Part shown: piece by piece, positions 6,259 to 12,179 of the stretch
Layout: every line of letters begins with the position of its first letter
How positions within the stretch are numbered: the first letter of the stretch is position 1
IMG/VR virus record: IMGVR_UViG_3300009604_000109
Span: 1 to 21,296 of that record
Source: a virus
Strand: one strand, 5' to 3'
DNA length: 21,296 nt
Position numbers and translations under genes: made by a program
The notes under the pieces: generated by a model
Seen by the model: only the letters and a program-made list of their open reading frames with translations
Database searches by the model: none
What the model was told of the DNA's origin: nothing

Positions 6259-8383
6259 ATGCTAGTAATTGTTGTGTTTGATCATCTATAGGAAGACTCT
6301 TTGTCTTGTCAATGGATGTGAGTTTAATTGAATTAGCTAAAATCTCCTTTTGAAGATTCTTTGGTAATTCCATTTTAATTAGTTGTTCTGTTCCCCCTTG
6401 TGTTTCATGTTCTCCTTTAGGATCTTTCCACTCTTTAAGATAATTTGAATAATTTGTCATATCATCAGCAGAAATATCAGATATATCATTAACAGGAACA
6501 ATTGGCATTTCCCAGACTATTTCAGCTGGCGGTTCTATACCTTCTGGATCTTCGGGAAGGGCATAATCTTCTTCCGCTTCTTTCCAAACGTATACTTCAT
6601 TTTTTCTTATTTTATTCCAAAGGCTATCATAAGTACCGAATTGTTGAATGTCATCACCTGCTAGACCTTTTATATAATTTTCAATGTAATTAAGACCTTG
6701 CCCTCTTCCTTCGTTAGTGTATAAAGCAGCATGTCCTGGAATATCTTCGTCTTTAGTTCTATCCCATAGTTCTTGCAGGGTTATTCTTTGTAGTTTATAA
6801 TTATTATCCGTTGCCTTTTTAATTTTCTGGTCTATGGACAGGCTTCCTTGAAATTCAAAGTCTCCTTTAGTAGTAATATTTATTCTCTGAAGGTAGAAAT
6901 TAGGACCCATCCATTTCTTTGCAATTTTCTCAAGCTGTGGGATGACAATTTCATCATAGAATTTCTTATTACCCTGTTTATTTTCTTCACTTTGTGCTTC
7001 ATAGCGATTATATTGAATCTGTCCATTAGTAATAGCAATGCTATCTCTGCCATCCTTAACGGCTTTTCTTATCATTTCATTTAAAACTAACTCAACCCAT
7101 CTTTTGGATTCTTTTATAGGAAAATCTGGTGCTGCATACTTTTGTAAAACTCTTTGTGTGTCTTCAAATGTATCCCATGTGGCTGCCCTAGCAAAACTTG
7201 GAAGTTCCCCCTCTTTATTAAAAATAAAATAACGGTCCTTCATTTCTTCTGGAAAAGAATCCAGCCAATACTTTGGTTGTTCTGGTAGGCGGAAAGACTC
7301 AACTACAGCAGATTTTTGATTGTCAGTAAGATCCTCACCATAACCAATTGTGTAGTCTTCATAAGCTCCGTCAGTTCTAAGTCTTTGCAACCAATCTGAT
7401 TGTATCTCGTCTATTATTTGAGTGTTGTCTAATTCAGGCATATCAGCATATCCAACTTGAACTCTTGCATGGGCGAAAGTTGCAGTTCCATATTCTGTAT
7501 TAAAATGGGCTGATTTAAATAATGTCTCAGGTGGAGGTGGGTCTTCGGGGTCATACCTCCATTTGGGCGATTCATAATCTATTTGAAATACTATATCTTC
7601 TGAAGTTCCTTCTTGACCTCTGCCCAAGCTATACGCAGCATACATAGGATTTCTTTCCTCTTCAGGTACAGAACGAACTATAATATCAGGTGCTATATCT
7701 TTTTTCTCAACTAACTTTAATAATTCTTGTTTGCTAATAACTTCGTTACCAAATAACAATTCAGTTAAACCAAGGTAATCCATTTCATCTCTAGTGGTAT
7801 TGCTTTTAATAATACTTGCCCATTTACCTTTAGTGTATTTATCATCTTTAGCGGTCTTAATAGCGTCAACAGCTCGTGAATAAAAATCAGGTTTATCTTC
7901 TTTAAGAGCCAATGCAGTTTGCAATTCAGTTTTTGTTAATACACCGAACTTAGGTTTTTCTATAGGCTTTTCTGCTTGCTGTGTCAAGATACTAGTATCA
8001 GGTGTTTCTGGAGTAACATAACCTGGATCTATTTTTTTCTCTTGAACAGGAACTGGTAATCCCGTATCTACATCTTCTTGTGGAGGAGGTGGCATAGAAG
8101 GAGGTAGTGCGGATATAGTATCTGCTGGTTGTTCTTCTGGAAATGTTTCTGGTTTTTTTAAGAGTTCTTCTGTTTCTCTTTCGGCTTGAGTTTTAGGACC
8201 ATGAATTCCTCCTATATACTCTAAGCCTTTGTATGTAGCTCCTCCTATTCCCAATCCAGATATTGCCGTAAATGTTTCTTTACCATACGTTTTTGCAAAG
8301 TTCTTCGCACCCTGTTTTGCTAATTCCTTAGTTAAAATAGGTAATGCAAATCTTCCTGCTGCAGTTACAATAAAAGGAATCAT
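6257..8383 (-). CDS. Large polyvalent-type phage protein, possible injected virion protein (708 aa)
   Basis: The last gene of the minus operon. N-terminus: a Gly/Ala-rich, partly hydrophobic segment (residues 1-60), then a Pro-rich linker (about 80-145). The block at 185-232 (KGKWASIIKS...TRDEMDYLGLTELL...SKQELLKLV) resembles a segment seen in giant polyvalent proteins, where a short Trp-containing helix precedes an 'EEL-W-GL' motif and a 'TKxEVLxYV' helix. Then FAHARV (303-308), IDEIQSDW (324-331), WVELVLNEMIRKA (429-441), SIAITNG (448-454), RYEAQS (460-465) and a helix KFYDEIVIPQLEKIAKKW (474-491) match, from memory, the conserved blocks of the large polyvalent protein-associated domain family. 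The biochemical activity of that domain is not known to me. Its place after the ejection and lysis genes suggests a virion protein delivered to the host. No good ribosome site is visible; its ATG lies 2 bases after the previous stop. Confidence 0.65.
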   Translation of the reverse strand: MIPFIVTAAGRFALPILTKELAKQGAKNFAKTYGKETFTAISGLGIGGATYKGLEYIGGIHGPKTQAERETEELLKKPETFPEEQPADTISALPPSMPPPPQEDVDTGLPVPVQEKKIDPGYVTPETPDTSILTQQAEKPIEKPKFGVLTKTELQTALALKEDKPDFYSRAVDAIKTAKDDKYTKGKWASIIKSNTTRDEMDYLGLTELLFGNEVISKQELLKLVEKKDIAPDIIVRSVPEEERNPMYAAYSLGRGQEGTSEDIVFQIDYESPKWRYDPEDPPPPETLFKSAHFNTEYGTATFAHARVQVGYADMPELDNTQIIDEIQSDWLQRLRTDGAYEDYTIGYGEDLTDNQKSAVVESFRLPEQPKYWLDSFPEEMKDRYFIFNKEGELPSFARAATWDTFEDTQRVLQKYAAPDFPIKESKRWVELVLNEMIRKAVKDGRDSIAITNGQIQYNRYEAQSEENKQGNKKFYDEIVIPQLEKIAKKWMGPNFYLQRINITTKGDFEFQGSLSIDQKIKKATDNNYKLQRITLQELWDRTKDEDIPGHAALYTNEGRGQGLNYIENYIKGLAGDDIQQFGTYDSLWNKIRKNEVYVWKEAEEDYALPEDPEGIEPPAEIVWEMPIVPVNDISDISADDMTNYSNYLKEWKDPKGEHETQGGTEQLIKMELPKNLQKEILANSIKLTSIDKTKSLPIDDQTQQLLA

Positions 8384-8385
8384 GA

Positions 8386-9714
8386 TTAAGTTTGTTTAGT
8401 TAATCCCGTATCTTGTGTTTTTATTCCTAATTTTTTCAGATTGTCCATAACTATATCAGATAATCCTCCTGTTTTATTTGATGCAACAAATACTCCTTCC
8501 ATGTTGGTAGGAAGAAATGATTGTTCTTCAACCTCTGGTGCACCTGGTGGTGTAACTGTTTGAGTTGTAGGTTTAGGTTGAGGTACAGGAGCTGTAGTTT
8601 CCGTTGATCTAAGATAAGGTTTTCCTGGATATGCACCAATAACAATAGGAGTTCCGTATGCTGTTGTTCCTCTTTTATCAATTCCTGGACTAGTATCTAA
8701 TTGTCTATTTAATGCAGGATTTACTATTGCACCTTCTAGACCTCCAGCGGCACGTGGTGCAGAACTTCTAAGTCCGCTTTCTGGAATATCAGATTCTAAT
8801 ACAGGTATGTCACTTGTAGTTGTAGTATCCTCTGCTAAATTTCTTAAATCCTGTAAAGATAATGAATTAAGAAGGTTAAGAGTATCCTTTCCTTCAGCTG
8901 TAGTTGTATCAAATCCACCTGAAAGAAAATCCAAATAGGATTGTTTTTCACCAGTTAATTCTGGTGGTGCTTGTTCTGCTGAAACTTGCGTACCAGCCTG
9001 CCCAAGCATATTATTTGTTTGTTTATTAATGTCATTCTCTGCCATTGTAATATCACCCTCCATAATTTGTGATTGTAAGTTTAATGGTTCTATTCTTTTA
9101 AACCAAAGACTGCGTAAAGTTCTTCTATATTTTCCTGGATTTTCATTATATTTTGTTTGACCTATTGCATCTATAAAATCTTCTGTTGTATTTGCCGTTA
9201 GTAATGAATTTTTAAAAGGAATCATATTATCACTAGAAAGAGCAAAATTAATAAACCCATGAATATTATCTTCAAAAGAATTAAATTGTCTTAAATAGGC
9301 GGAATCTCCATTTATTGTTCTAATACCAGTTTCTTTATTTCCATGCATTCCAAGAAAGTTGTTTGCTTTTTTTGCTGTAGGTCCACCTTCAAATCCTCCC
9401 CATCCAGATTCATTTGCCATTAATGTTGCAAGAAAATTAGAAAATGCTTTAGGATTTTTTATTATATCCTTATAATCTCTTTTAACAGTATCTTCTATCG
9501 TTTTACTAGAATTTATTACAAAATCTTTTTTCCATTGCTCATAATTTAAATTAGGTGCTAAATCTTCTGGTTTAGGAATAGGTGTAGGAACTATTAATTT
9601 ATCAGTCTGTTCGTTGACTGTAAATTCTTTCTGTGGCCCAACACTAATATTTTCAGCCATAACAATTTGACTCCATAATAATAAAATTAAAATAAATCTA
9701 GTAAGAATATACAA
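8386..9714 (-). CDS. Secreted glucosaminidase-domain protein with long low-complexity tail (442 aa)
   Basis: A peptidoglycan hydrolase candidate. Residues 1-20 form a signal peptide (MYILTRFILILLLWSQIVMA) with likely cleavage after Ala20. Residues about 75-212 resemble the mannosyl-glycoprotein endo-beta-N-acetylglucosaminidase (Bax/FlgJ-type) fold: ANESGWG with Glu102 as candidate catalytic acid, NNFLGM (118-123), AYLRQFNSFEDNI (139-151) and KYNENPGKYRR (188-198). After residue 215 the sequence turns into a Pro/Thr/Ser/Gly-rich tail unlike an enzyme. The start codon is TTG: there is no in-frame ATG upstream, and the first internal ATG (Met19) would remove the signal peptide. It overlaps the M15 peptidase gene by 17 bases. 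The tail could be a separate product (see the internal start at 9043-9061). It may be a virion-associated lysin or a second lysis enzyme. Confidence 0.75.
   Translation of the reverse strand: MYILTRFILILLLWSQIVMAENISVGPQKEFTVNEQTDKLIVPTPIPKPEDLAPNLNYEQWKKDFVINSSKTIEDTVKRDYKDIIKNPKAFSNFLATLMANESGWGGFEGGPTAKKANNFLGMHGNKETGIRTINGDSAYLRQFNSFEDNIHGFINFALSSDNMIPFKNSLLTANTTEDFIDAIGQTKYNENPGKYRRTLRSLWFKRIEPLNLQSQIMEGDITMAENDINKQTNNMLGQAGTQVSAEQAPPELTGEKQSYLDFLSGGFDTTTAEGKDTLNLLNSLSLQDLRNLAEDTTTTSDIPVLESDIPESGLRSSAPRAAGGLEGAIVNPALNRQLDTSPGIDKRGTTAYGTPIVIGAYPGKPYLRSTETTAPVPQPKPTTQTVTPPGAPEVEEQSFLPTNMEGVFVASNKTGGLSDIVMDNLKKLGIKTQDTGLTKQT
9043..9061 (-). promoter_or_regulatory. Possible internal translation start (GGAGGG + ATG)
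   Basis: On the minus strand GGAGGG (9061 to 9056) stands 10 bases before an in-frame ATG (9045-9043) that begins MAENDINKQ, residue 224 of the glucosaminidase-domain protein. The ATG lies at the boundary between the enzyme domain and the low-complexity tail, so a separate 219-residue protein (9045 to 8386) could be made. The spacing is slightly long for an optimal site. Confidence 0.35.
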
Positions 9715-10087
9715 CTTGAGGAAGATTAGTATATGCAGTTCGTAAATCTATATGTATAAAAGTTTTTGCTATACCTACACTAAAATTTCTATTTAAGGCA
9801 ACCTTAATAAGTTGGGCAGCATACGCTCCATCTTTTCTTTTAACATCTACTGCGCAAGTATCTGTTCCGTATTTATTATTATCTATTAGATGGAAACTAT
9901 TTGAACTTGCAGGATAGCCACGACCTTGTAGCCATTCGTTATGTTCATCAGTTCTACACCCACTTGTTATAATCATAGATTGATTAAACTCTTCTCGTAA
10001 AGCATCAAGAGCATCACCAAATCCATCTTGTAATTTAAATTGCCCAGTAGTAGGGCATTTTAATTCATCTTCTGTAAAGTATTTCAT
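9698..10087 (-). CDS. M15-family peptidase endolysin (129 aa)
   Basis: A zinc D-Ala-D-Ala/L-Ala-D-Glu-type peptidase of the Peptidase_M15_3 kind, the usual small phage endolysin that cuts peptidoglycan stem peptides. Motifs: SGCRTDEHN (residues 42-50; Arg45), SFHLIDN (64-70; His66), AVDVKR (79-84; Asp81) and FIHIDLR (110-116; His112, Asp114). His66, Asp81 and His112 are the expected zinc ligands, and Asp114 lies in the conserved HxD. There is no signal peptide, so it needs a holin, and a holin-like gene lies two genes upstream (the 55-residue Cys-rich gene is between). The length matches the family. It overlaps the glucosaminidase-domain gene by 17 bases. Confidence 0.9.
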   Translation of the reverse strand: MKYFTEDELKCPTTGQFKLQDGFGDALDALREEFNQSMIITSGCRTDEHNEWLQGRGYPASSNSFHLIDNNKYGTDTCAVDVKRKDGAYAAQLIKVALNRNFSVGIAKTFIHIDLRTAYTNLPQVVYSY

Positions 10088-10089
10088 AA

Positions 10090-10257
10090 TTATCCAAAGT
10101 TATAAGGTTTATTTTCTTCATCTATCCAGTAGTTTGTATTATTGCATTGACAATTTTTACATTTGCATTTCTCTGGTCCTTCACAATCTGTTCTACCACA
10201 ATGGCATATGTGTTTGCAGTCATCACACACTCCTACTTGTTTTTCTCTTGTTTCCAT
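10090..10257 (-). CDS. Cys-rich metallothionein-like protein (55 aa)
   Basis: A short gene fitting exactly between the holin-like gene (stop at 10260) and the endolysin gene (start at 10087), with 2-base gaps on both sides. Residues 11-38 contain nine cysteines (11, 14, 18, 20, 25, 31, 33, 36, 38) and two histidines (16, 19) in CxxC, CHC and CxC arrangements (CHCGRTDC; CKCKNCQC). This density and the CxC/CxxC mix are typical of metallothioneins. An alternative is a two-site zinc-binding module. The C-terminal 17 residues are polar with Trp44, Tyr43 and Tyr52. Lack of a signal peptide means the protein would be cytoplasmic and reduced. The ribosome site is weak (GAAGAAAT), so translation may be coupled. 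Function in infection is unknown. Confidence 0.7.
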   Translation of the reverse strand: METREKQVGVCDDCKHICHCGRTDCEGPEKCKCKNCQCNNTNYWIDEENKPYNFG

Positions 10258-10259
10258 AA

Positions 10260-10649
10260 TTATTTCTTCATCATTTTAGCAGCACTTGATACTCCCTTGA
10301 TTCCAAAGCTCGCTGAGATAGCTATGTAAAGAAGATGTTGATAGTACTCAGGAAGCTCTTGGAGAGCAACAAATCCGTTCTTTACAAATTCAGTACATCC
10401 AGGAATAAAAACGAGAACAGCAGGAAATAAAAGTACAATAAGACTTACTTCATCTTTCCAAGATCCTTGCATTTGACCGACAGCAGTTTTTTCCCATTCA
10501 ACTTTACCTGCTATTTGTTGTTCCATCAAAGCAGTATCCGCTTTAATTTTAGTAAGTTTCTGTTCTGCCTTTGCTTTTTTAGTAGCTACCACTCCTTTGA
10601 TTGCTTCACCAGCAACACCTAATAATGGCTTTATTAATAAATGAAACAT
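10260..10649 (-). CDS. Holin-like membrane protein (GTA/3TM type)
   Basis: A 129-residue protein. It has an amphipathic hydrophobic N-terminus (residues 1-21), a Lys/Ala/Glu-rich helical segment (24-50), a WEKTAVGQMQGSWKDE region (52-67), transmembrane helix 1 (about 69-84, LIVLLFPAVLVFIPGC) and helix 2 (about 102-122), then a basic tail ending KMMKK. This matches the layout of the holin family found in gene transfer agents and phages (three membrane segments, the first weak). It would permeabilise the inner membrane to release the M15 endolysin encoded downstream. AAGGA lies upstream of the ATG, 2 bases after the previous stop. Confidence 0.75.
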   Translation of the reverse strand: MFHLLIKPLLGVAGEAIKGVVATKKAKAEQKLTKIKADTALMEQQIAGKVEWEKTAVGQMQGSWKDEVSLIVLLFPAVLVFIPGCTEFVKNGFVALQELPEYYQHLLYIAISASFGIKGVSSAAKMMKK

Positions 10650-10651
10650 AA

Positions 10652-10816
10652 TTAATCCTTCTTTTTCTTTTTCTTTTTACCGACTACTTTTTCAATACCT
10701 TCTACTTTTACTTTAATTTCAACCATATCCTTAGAAAGTTGAAATGTTTGATTTAAGTTCCAGCCGCCAAGTGCTAACAAGACAACCAAAAGTGCACCAA
10801 TAATTTTTTCGTTCAT
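10652..10816 (-). CDS. Small N-terminal membrane-anchor protein (54 aa)
   Basis: Residues 4-20 form one transmembrane helix (IIGALLVVLLALGGW), followed by a short polar helix and an unusual C-terminus of seven consecutive Lys residues then Asp (residues 47-54). GAGGAGG lies 9 bases upstream of the ATG, and the start overlaps the lipoprotein stop as ATGA. I recall similar one-helix proteins next to lysis genes in marine phage genomes, but no function is established. It could be an antiholin, an i-spanin-like protein or a membrane accessory. The poly-Lys tail could bind membrane phospholipid or nucleic acid. Confidence 0.65.
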   Translation of the reverse strand: MNEKIIGALLVVLLALGGWNLNQTFQLSKDMVEIKVKVEGIEKVVGKKKKKKKD

Positions 10817-11031
10817 TCTGTAGCCTCCTCAATTTCTTCGACCCAAACAGTGTCGGATTTATTTAAGTTTTTATTCTTAGCTGGGAAGGTCCAGTGTAGT
10901 TTCATACGACCTTTTTCTCCCCAGTCATTTCCATCTAAATTCAGCTTGTCTAATGTAATATTTAATTTGGGATATCCACATGCAGATACTATTAAGAACG
11001 AGCCTAATAATAAAGTTTTAATAATATTCAT
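10813..11031 (-). CDS. Small lipoprotein, possible o-spanin (72 aa)
   Basis: Residues 1-17 are a lipoprotein signal peptide with Lys5, a hydrophobic core and a VSAC lipobox, making Cys18 the lipid-modified residue. The mature 55 residues are polar, with a WGEKGRMKLHWTFP block (37-50) and an acidic tail. A small outer-membrane lipoprotein inside a lysis cluster suggests an o-spanin, which would pair with an inner-membrane coiled-coil protein to fuse membranes (the 134-residue protein nearby is the candidate). It is not especially Pro-rich as many o-spanins are, so this is an inference. GGGGA lies upstream of the ATG at 11031. It overlaps the next gene by 4 bases (ATGA). Confidence 0.7.
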   Translation of the reverse strand: MNIIKTLLLGSFLIVSACGYPKLNITLDKLNLDGNDWGEKGRMKLHWTFPAKNKNLNKSDTVWVEEIEEATE

Positions 11032-11033
11032 TG

Positions 11034-11276
11034 CTATTCCCCATATTTATCTTTTAGTATTTCAAGAATCCTAATCCGCCCATTGTATTCTTCCACCTCT
11101 GTTTCAGCCATTACATTACCACATTGTAAAATAATATCTTCAGGTGATGTATTTCTTTGGCCAATACGTTTTGCTGCTAAGCATTCGGACATTGTGGAAT
11201 AGTAATAATGTTCCTTTAATTTAGCCTCATCTCCTTCAATTATAAATAGGCATAATGCCACAACCATTTCAATCAT
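11034..11276 (-). CDS. Small phage protein with MSEC motif, unknown function (80 aa)
   Basis: Residues 1-13 are hydrophobic (MVVALCLFII), a short signal- or anchor-like segment. After it come MSECLAAKRIGQR (29-41) and IILQCGNVMAE (48-58), with three cysteines (9, 32, 52). Cys32 and Cys52 are spaced as a possible disulphide in an exported protein. I recall similar proteins, with a hydrophobic start, MSxC and a second Cys about 20 residues on, repeatedly in marine podoviruses, always without function. Its ATG overlaps the upstream stop by one base (TGATG), so translation is probably coupled. Confidence 0.7.
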   Translation of the reverse strand: MIEMVVALCLFIIEGDEAKLKEHYYYSTMSECLAAKRIGQRNTSPEDIILQCGNVMAETEVEEYNGRIRILEILKDKYGE

Positions 11277-11680
11277 CAGTTACTTCCATTAGCAAATTGT
11301 CTTTGCTTATCTTTTAATTTCTCTACATCCTGTTGTAGTTTATTTACAGCTTTATCCAAAGCTGAAATATTTACCTCATTGTGTAGCATTGAATCTACTC
11401 GTATTTGTAATTTATCCATTTGTTTATAAAGTTCTTCAATTAACATAAATTGTTCTGAATCGGCTGGAAGCGACCCTAAAAGACCACGAGGCCATTTGAT
11501 TCTAAAATCTGTATTCATCACTACATCTTTATCCATAATTTCTAACTTCGTTGAATGTTGGTTTAATTTTTCCTGAATACCGAAAAAAGCCCATGTTCCG
11601 ATTGCGACTAACGTTATAAGGCTAGCAACTGTTTTCATTGGCATTTGTACTTTAGCTTCGTCTGAAATTTTTAATGCCAT
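11276..11680 (-). CDS. Membrane-anchored coiled-coil protein, possible i-spanin (134 aa)
   Basis: One transmembrane helix (about residues 17-34) follows a short polar N-terminus. Then comes a conserved-looking central block, NTDFRIKWPRGLLGSLPAD (56-74), with many Glu/Lys/Leu residues up to residue 128, which form heptad-like repeats (coiled coil). The N-in, C-out topology with a periplasmic coiled coil is what an i-spanin needs, and a lipoprotein gene follows two genes downstream. The WPRG-LGSLPAD block is not a spanin feature I know. I recall it as recurrent in marine phages, so a virion-linked role is possible. AAGGAG is 6 bases before the ATG. It overlaps the 78-residue gene by 10 bases. 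Confidence 0.7.
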   Translation of the reverse strand: MALKISDEAKVQMPMKTVASLITLVAIGTWAFFGIQEKLNQHSTKLEIMDKDVVMNTDFRIKWPRGLLGSLPADSEQFMLIEELYKQMDKLQIRVDSMLHNEVNISALDKAVNKLQQDVEKLKDKQRQFANGSN

Positions 11681-11907
11681 ACTACTCCTTGTATATTTTT
11701 TTCTCGTTTATCACAATAAAATGACACCATATAACCATATTCATTTATAATTTTAACACCAAACTTCTCAGTCAAATCATTCCACATTTCCGAGACTTTT
11801 ATATATCCTGCGGTACTACAAGAATAATAGTCGAAATATTTTGTTTCCATTTCTCCTCCAGTACATCCTAGAGCCGAGCAAATTCGTAGCATTAAAACCC
11901 AAGACAT
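11671..11907 (-). CDS. Small Cys-containing exported-type protein, unknown function (78 aa)
   Basis: The N-terminus is hydrophobic (MSWVLMLRICSALGC), followed by DYYSC (26-30), STAGYIKVSE (31-40) and VSFYC (61-65). The four cysteines (10, 15, 30, 65) could form two disulphides outside the cytoplasm. The pattern 'hydrophobic start, two close Cys, YxxC..GY..S, FYC near the end' recurs, from memory, in small proteins of pelagiphages and other marine podoviruses, with no known activity. Its ATG overlaps the stop of the 16-residue KKPKPY gene by one base (TAATG), so its translation likely depends on that tiny gene. Confidence 0.65.
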   Translation of the reverse strand: MSWVLMLRICSALGCTGGEMETKYFDYYSCSTAGYIKVSEMWNDLTEKFGVKIINEYGYMVSFYCDKREKNIQGVVWH

Positions 11908-11957
11908 TAGTATGGTTTTGGTTTCTTATATGGTTTTGGTTTTTTTATAGTATTCAT
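11907..11957 (-). CDS. 16-residue Lys/Pro/Tyr tandem-repeat peptide
   Basis: A 16-codon gene encodes MNTIKKPKPYKKPKPY, two perfect KKPKPY hexapeptides. GGAGAAAGG is directly upstream of the ATG at 11957. Its TAA overlaps the next ATG by one base (TAATG). The two 18-base DNA copies differ at two positions, AAA/AAG (Lys) and TAT/TAC (Tyr), and both changes are synonymous, which points to selection on the peptide. The 5' half overlaps the end of the zinc-ribbon gene in another frame. It is strongly basic (six Lys) and, with four prolines, probably extended. It could bind DNA, RNA or an acidic partner, or act as a leader peptide setting translation of the 78-residue gene. Confidence 0.6.
   Translation of the reverse strand: MNTIKKPKPYKKPKPY
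11911..11942. repeat. 18-base-period direct repeat (codes KKPKPY twice)
   Basis: TATGGTTTTGGTTT occurs at 11911-11924 and at 11929-11942 (plus-strand reading), one 18-base period apart. It is the DNA basis of the hexapeptide repeat in the 16-residue minus-strand gene and probably arose by slippage or local duplication. Confidence 0.85.
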
Positions 11958-12066
11958 TCCTTTCTCCATTACAACACGGATAAATATTGTTTTTACAATG
12001 TTCACATTGTATATGCCCATGTACCCAGATTAATAGTGTATGTTTATTGCACCAGGTACAGAGCAT
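11926..12066 (-). CDS. Zinc-ribbon miniprotein (46 aa)
   Basis: Residues 1-32 hold two metal-binding knuckles, CTWC (Cys3, Cys6) and CEHC (Cys21, Cys24), plus Cys31-Cys32 and several His (9, 16, 18, 23). CxxC-14-CxxC is a classic small zinc-ribbon layout, with Trp5 and Trp14 packing. The C-terminus is basic (YYKKTKTI). It starts 4 bases after the stop of the 35-residue membrane gene and has no clear Shine-Dalgarno sequence, so it would depend on re-initiation. The last 32 bases are shared, in a different frame, with the KKPKPY gene. Possible roles include nucleic-acid binding or modulation of host transcription or translation. No specific target can be read from sequence. Confidence 0.6.
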   Translation of the reverse strand: MLCTWCNKHTLLIWVHGHIQCEHCKNNIYPCCNGERNEYYKKTKTI

Positions 12067-12070
12067 TTAA

Positions 12071-12178
12071 TTAAGCTATAAGTGCAATAACAATAATTGC
12101 TGCTGCAAGGCAAACACAAATAGTAAGTTTTCTATTGTTTTGCCATGCTTCTATACAGAATCCTTTTATAATTTCCAT
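12071..12178 (-). CDS. Single-helix membrane miniprotein (35 aa)
   Basis: The start is well marked: GGAGG lies inside the end of the preceding gene, whose stop TAA (12182-12180) is directly followed by AATGG. A polar/amphipathic N-terminus (residues 1-17, with Arg16-Lys17) precedes one transmembrane helix (about 18-35: Leu, Ile, Val, Ala, two Cys) ending at the C-terminus. It sits among lysis and membrane genes, so it may be a pinholin-like or antiholin-like peptide, but nothing specific is recognised. Confidence 0.6.
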   Translation of the reverse strand: MEIIKGFCIEAWQNNRKLTICVCLAAAIIVIALIA

Positions 12179-12179
12179 T

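Noticed and set aside
6502-7232. Plus-strand frames opposite the 708-residue gene
   Set aside because: They have T-rich, hydrophobic shadow composition typical of the complement of AT-rich coding DNA, and there is no ribosome site.
10147-10329. Plus-strand 60-residue frame over the Cys-rich gene
   Set aside because: The hydrophobic Ser/Thr/Phe-rich sequence is a shadow of the Cys-rich and holin-like genes on the other strand.
11841-12074. Plus-strand 77-residue frame rich in Phe/Trp/Tyr
   Set aside because: It is the complement of the zinc-ribbon and KKPKPY genes, and its odd aromatic composition reflects those codons read backward.
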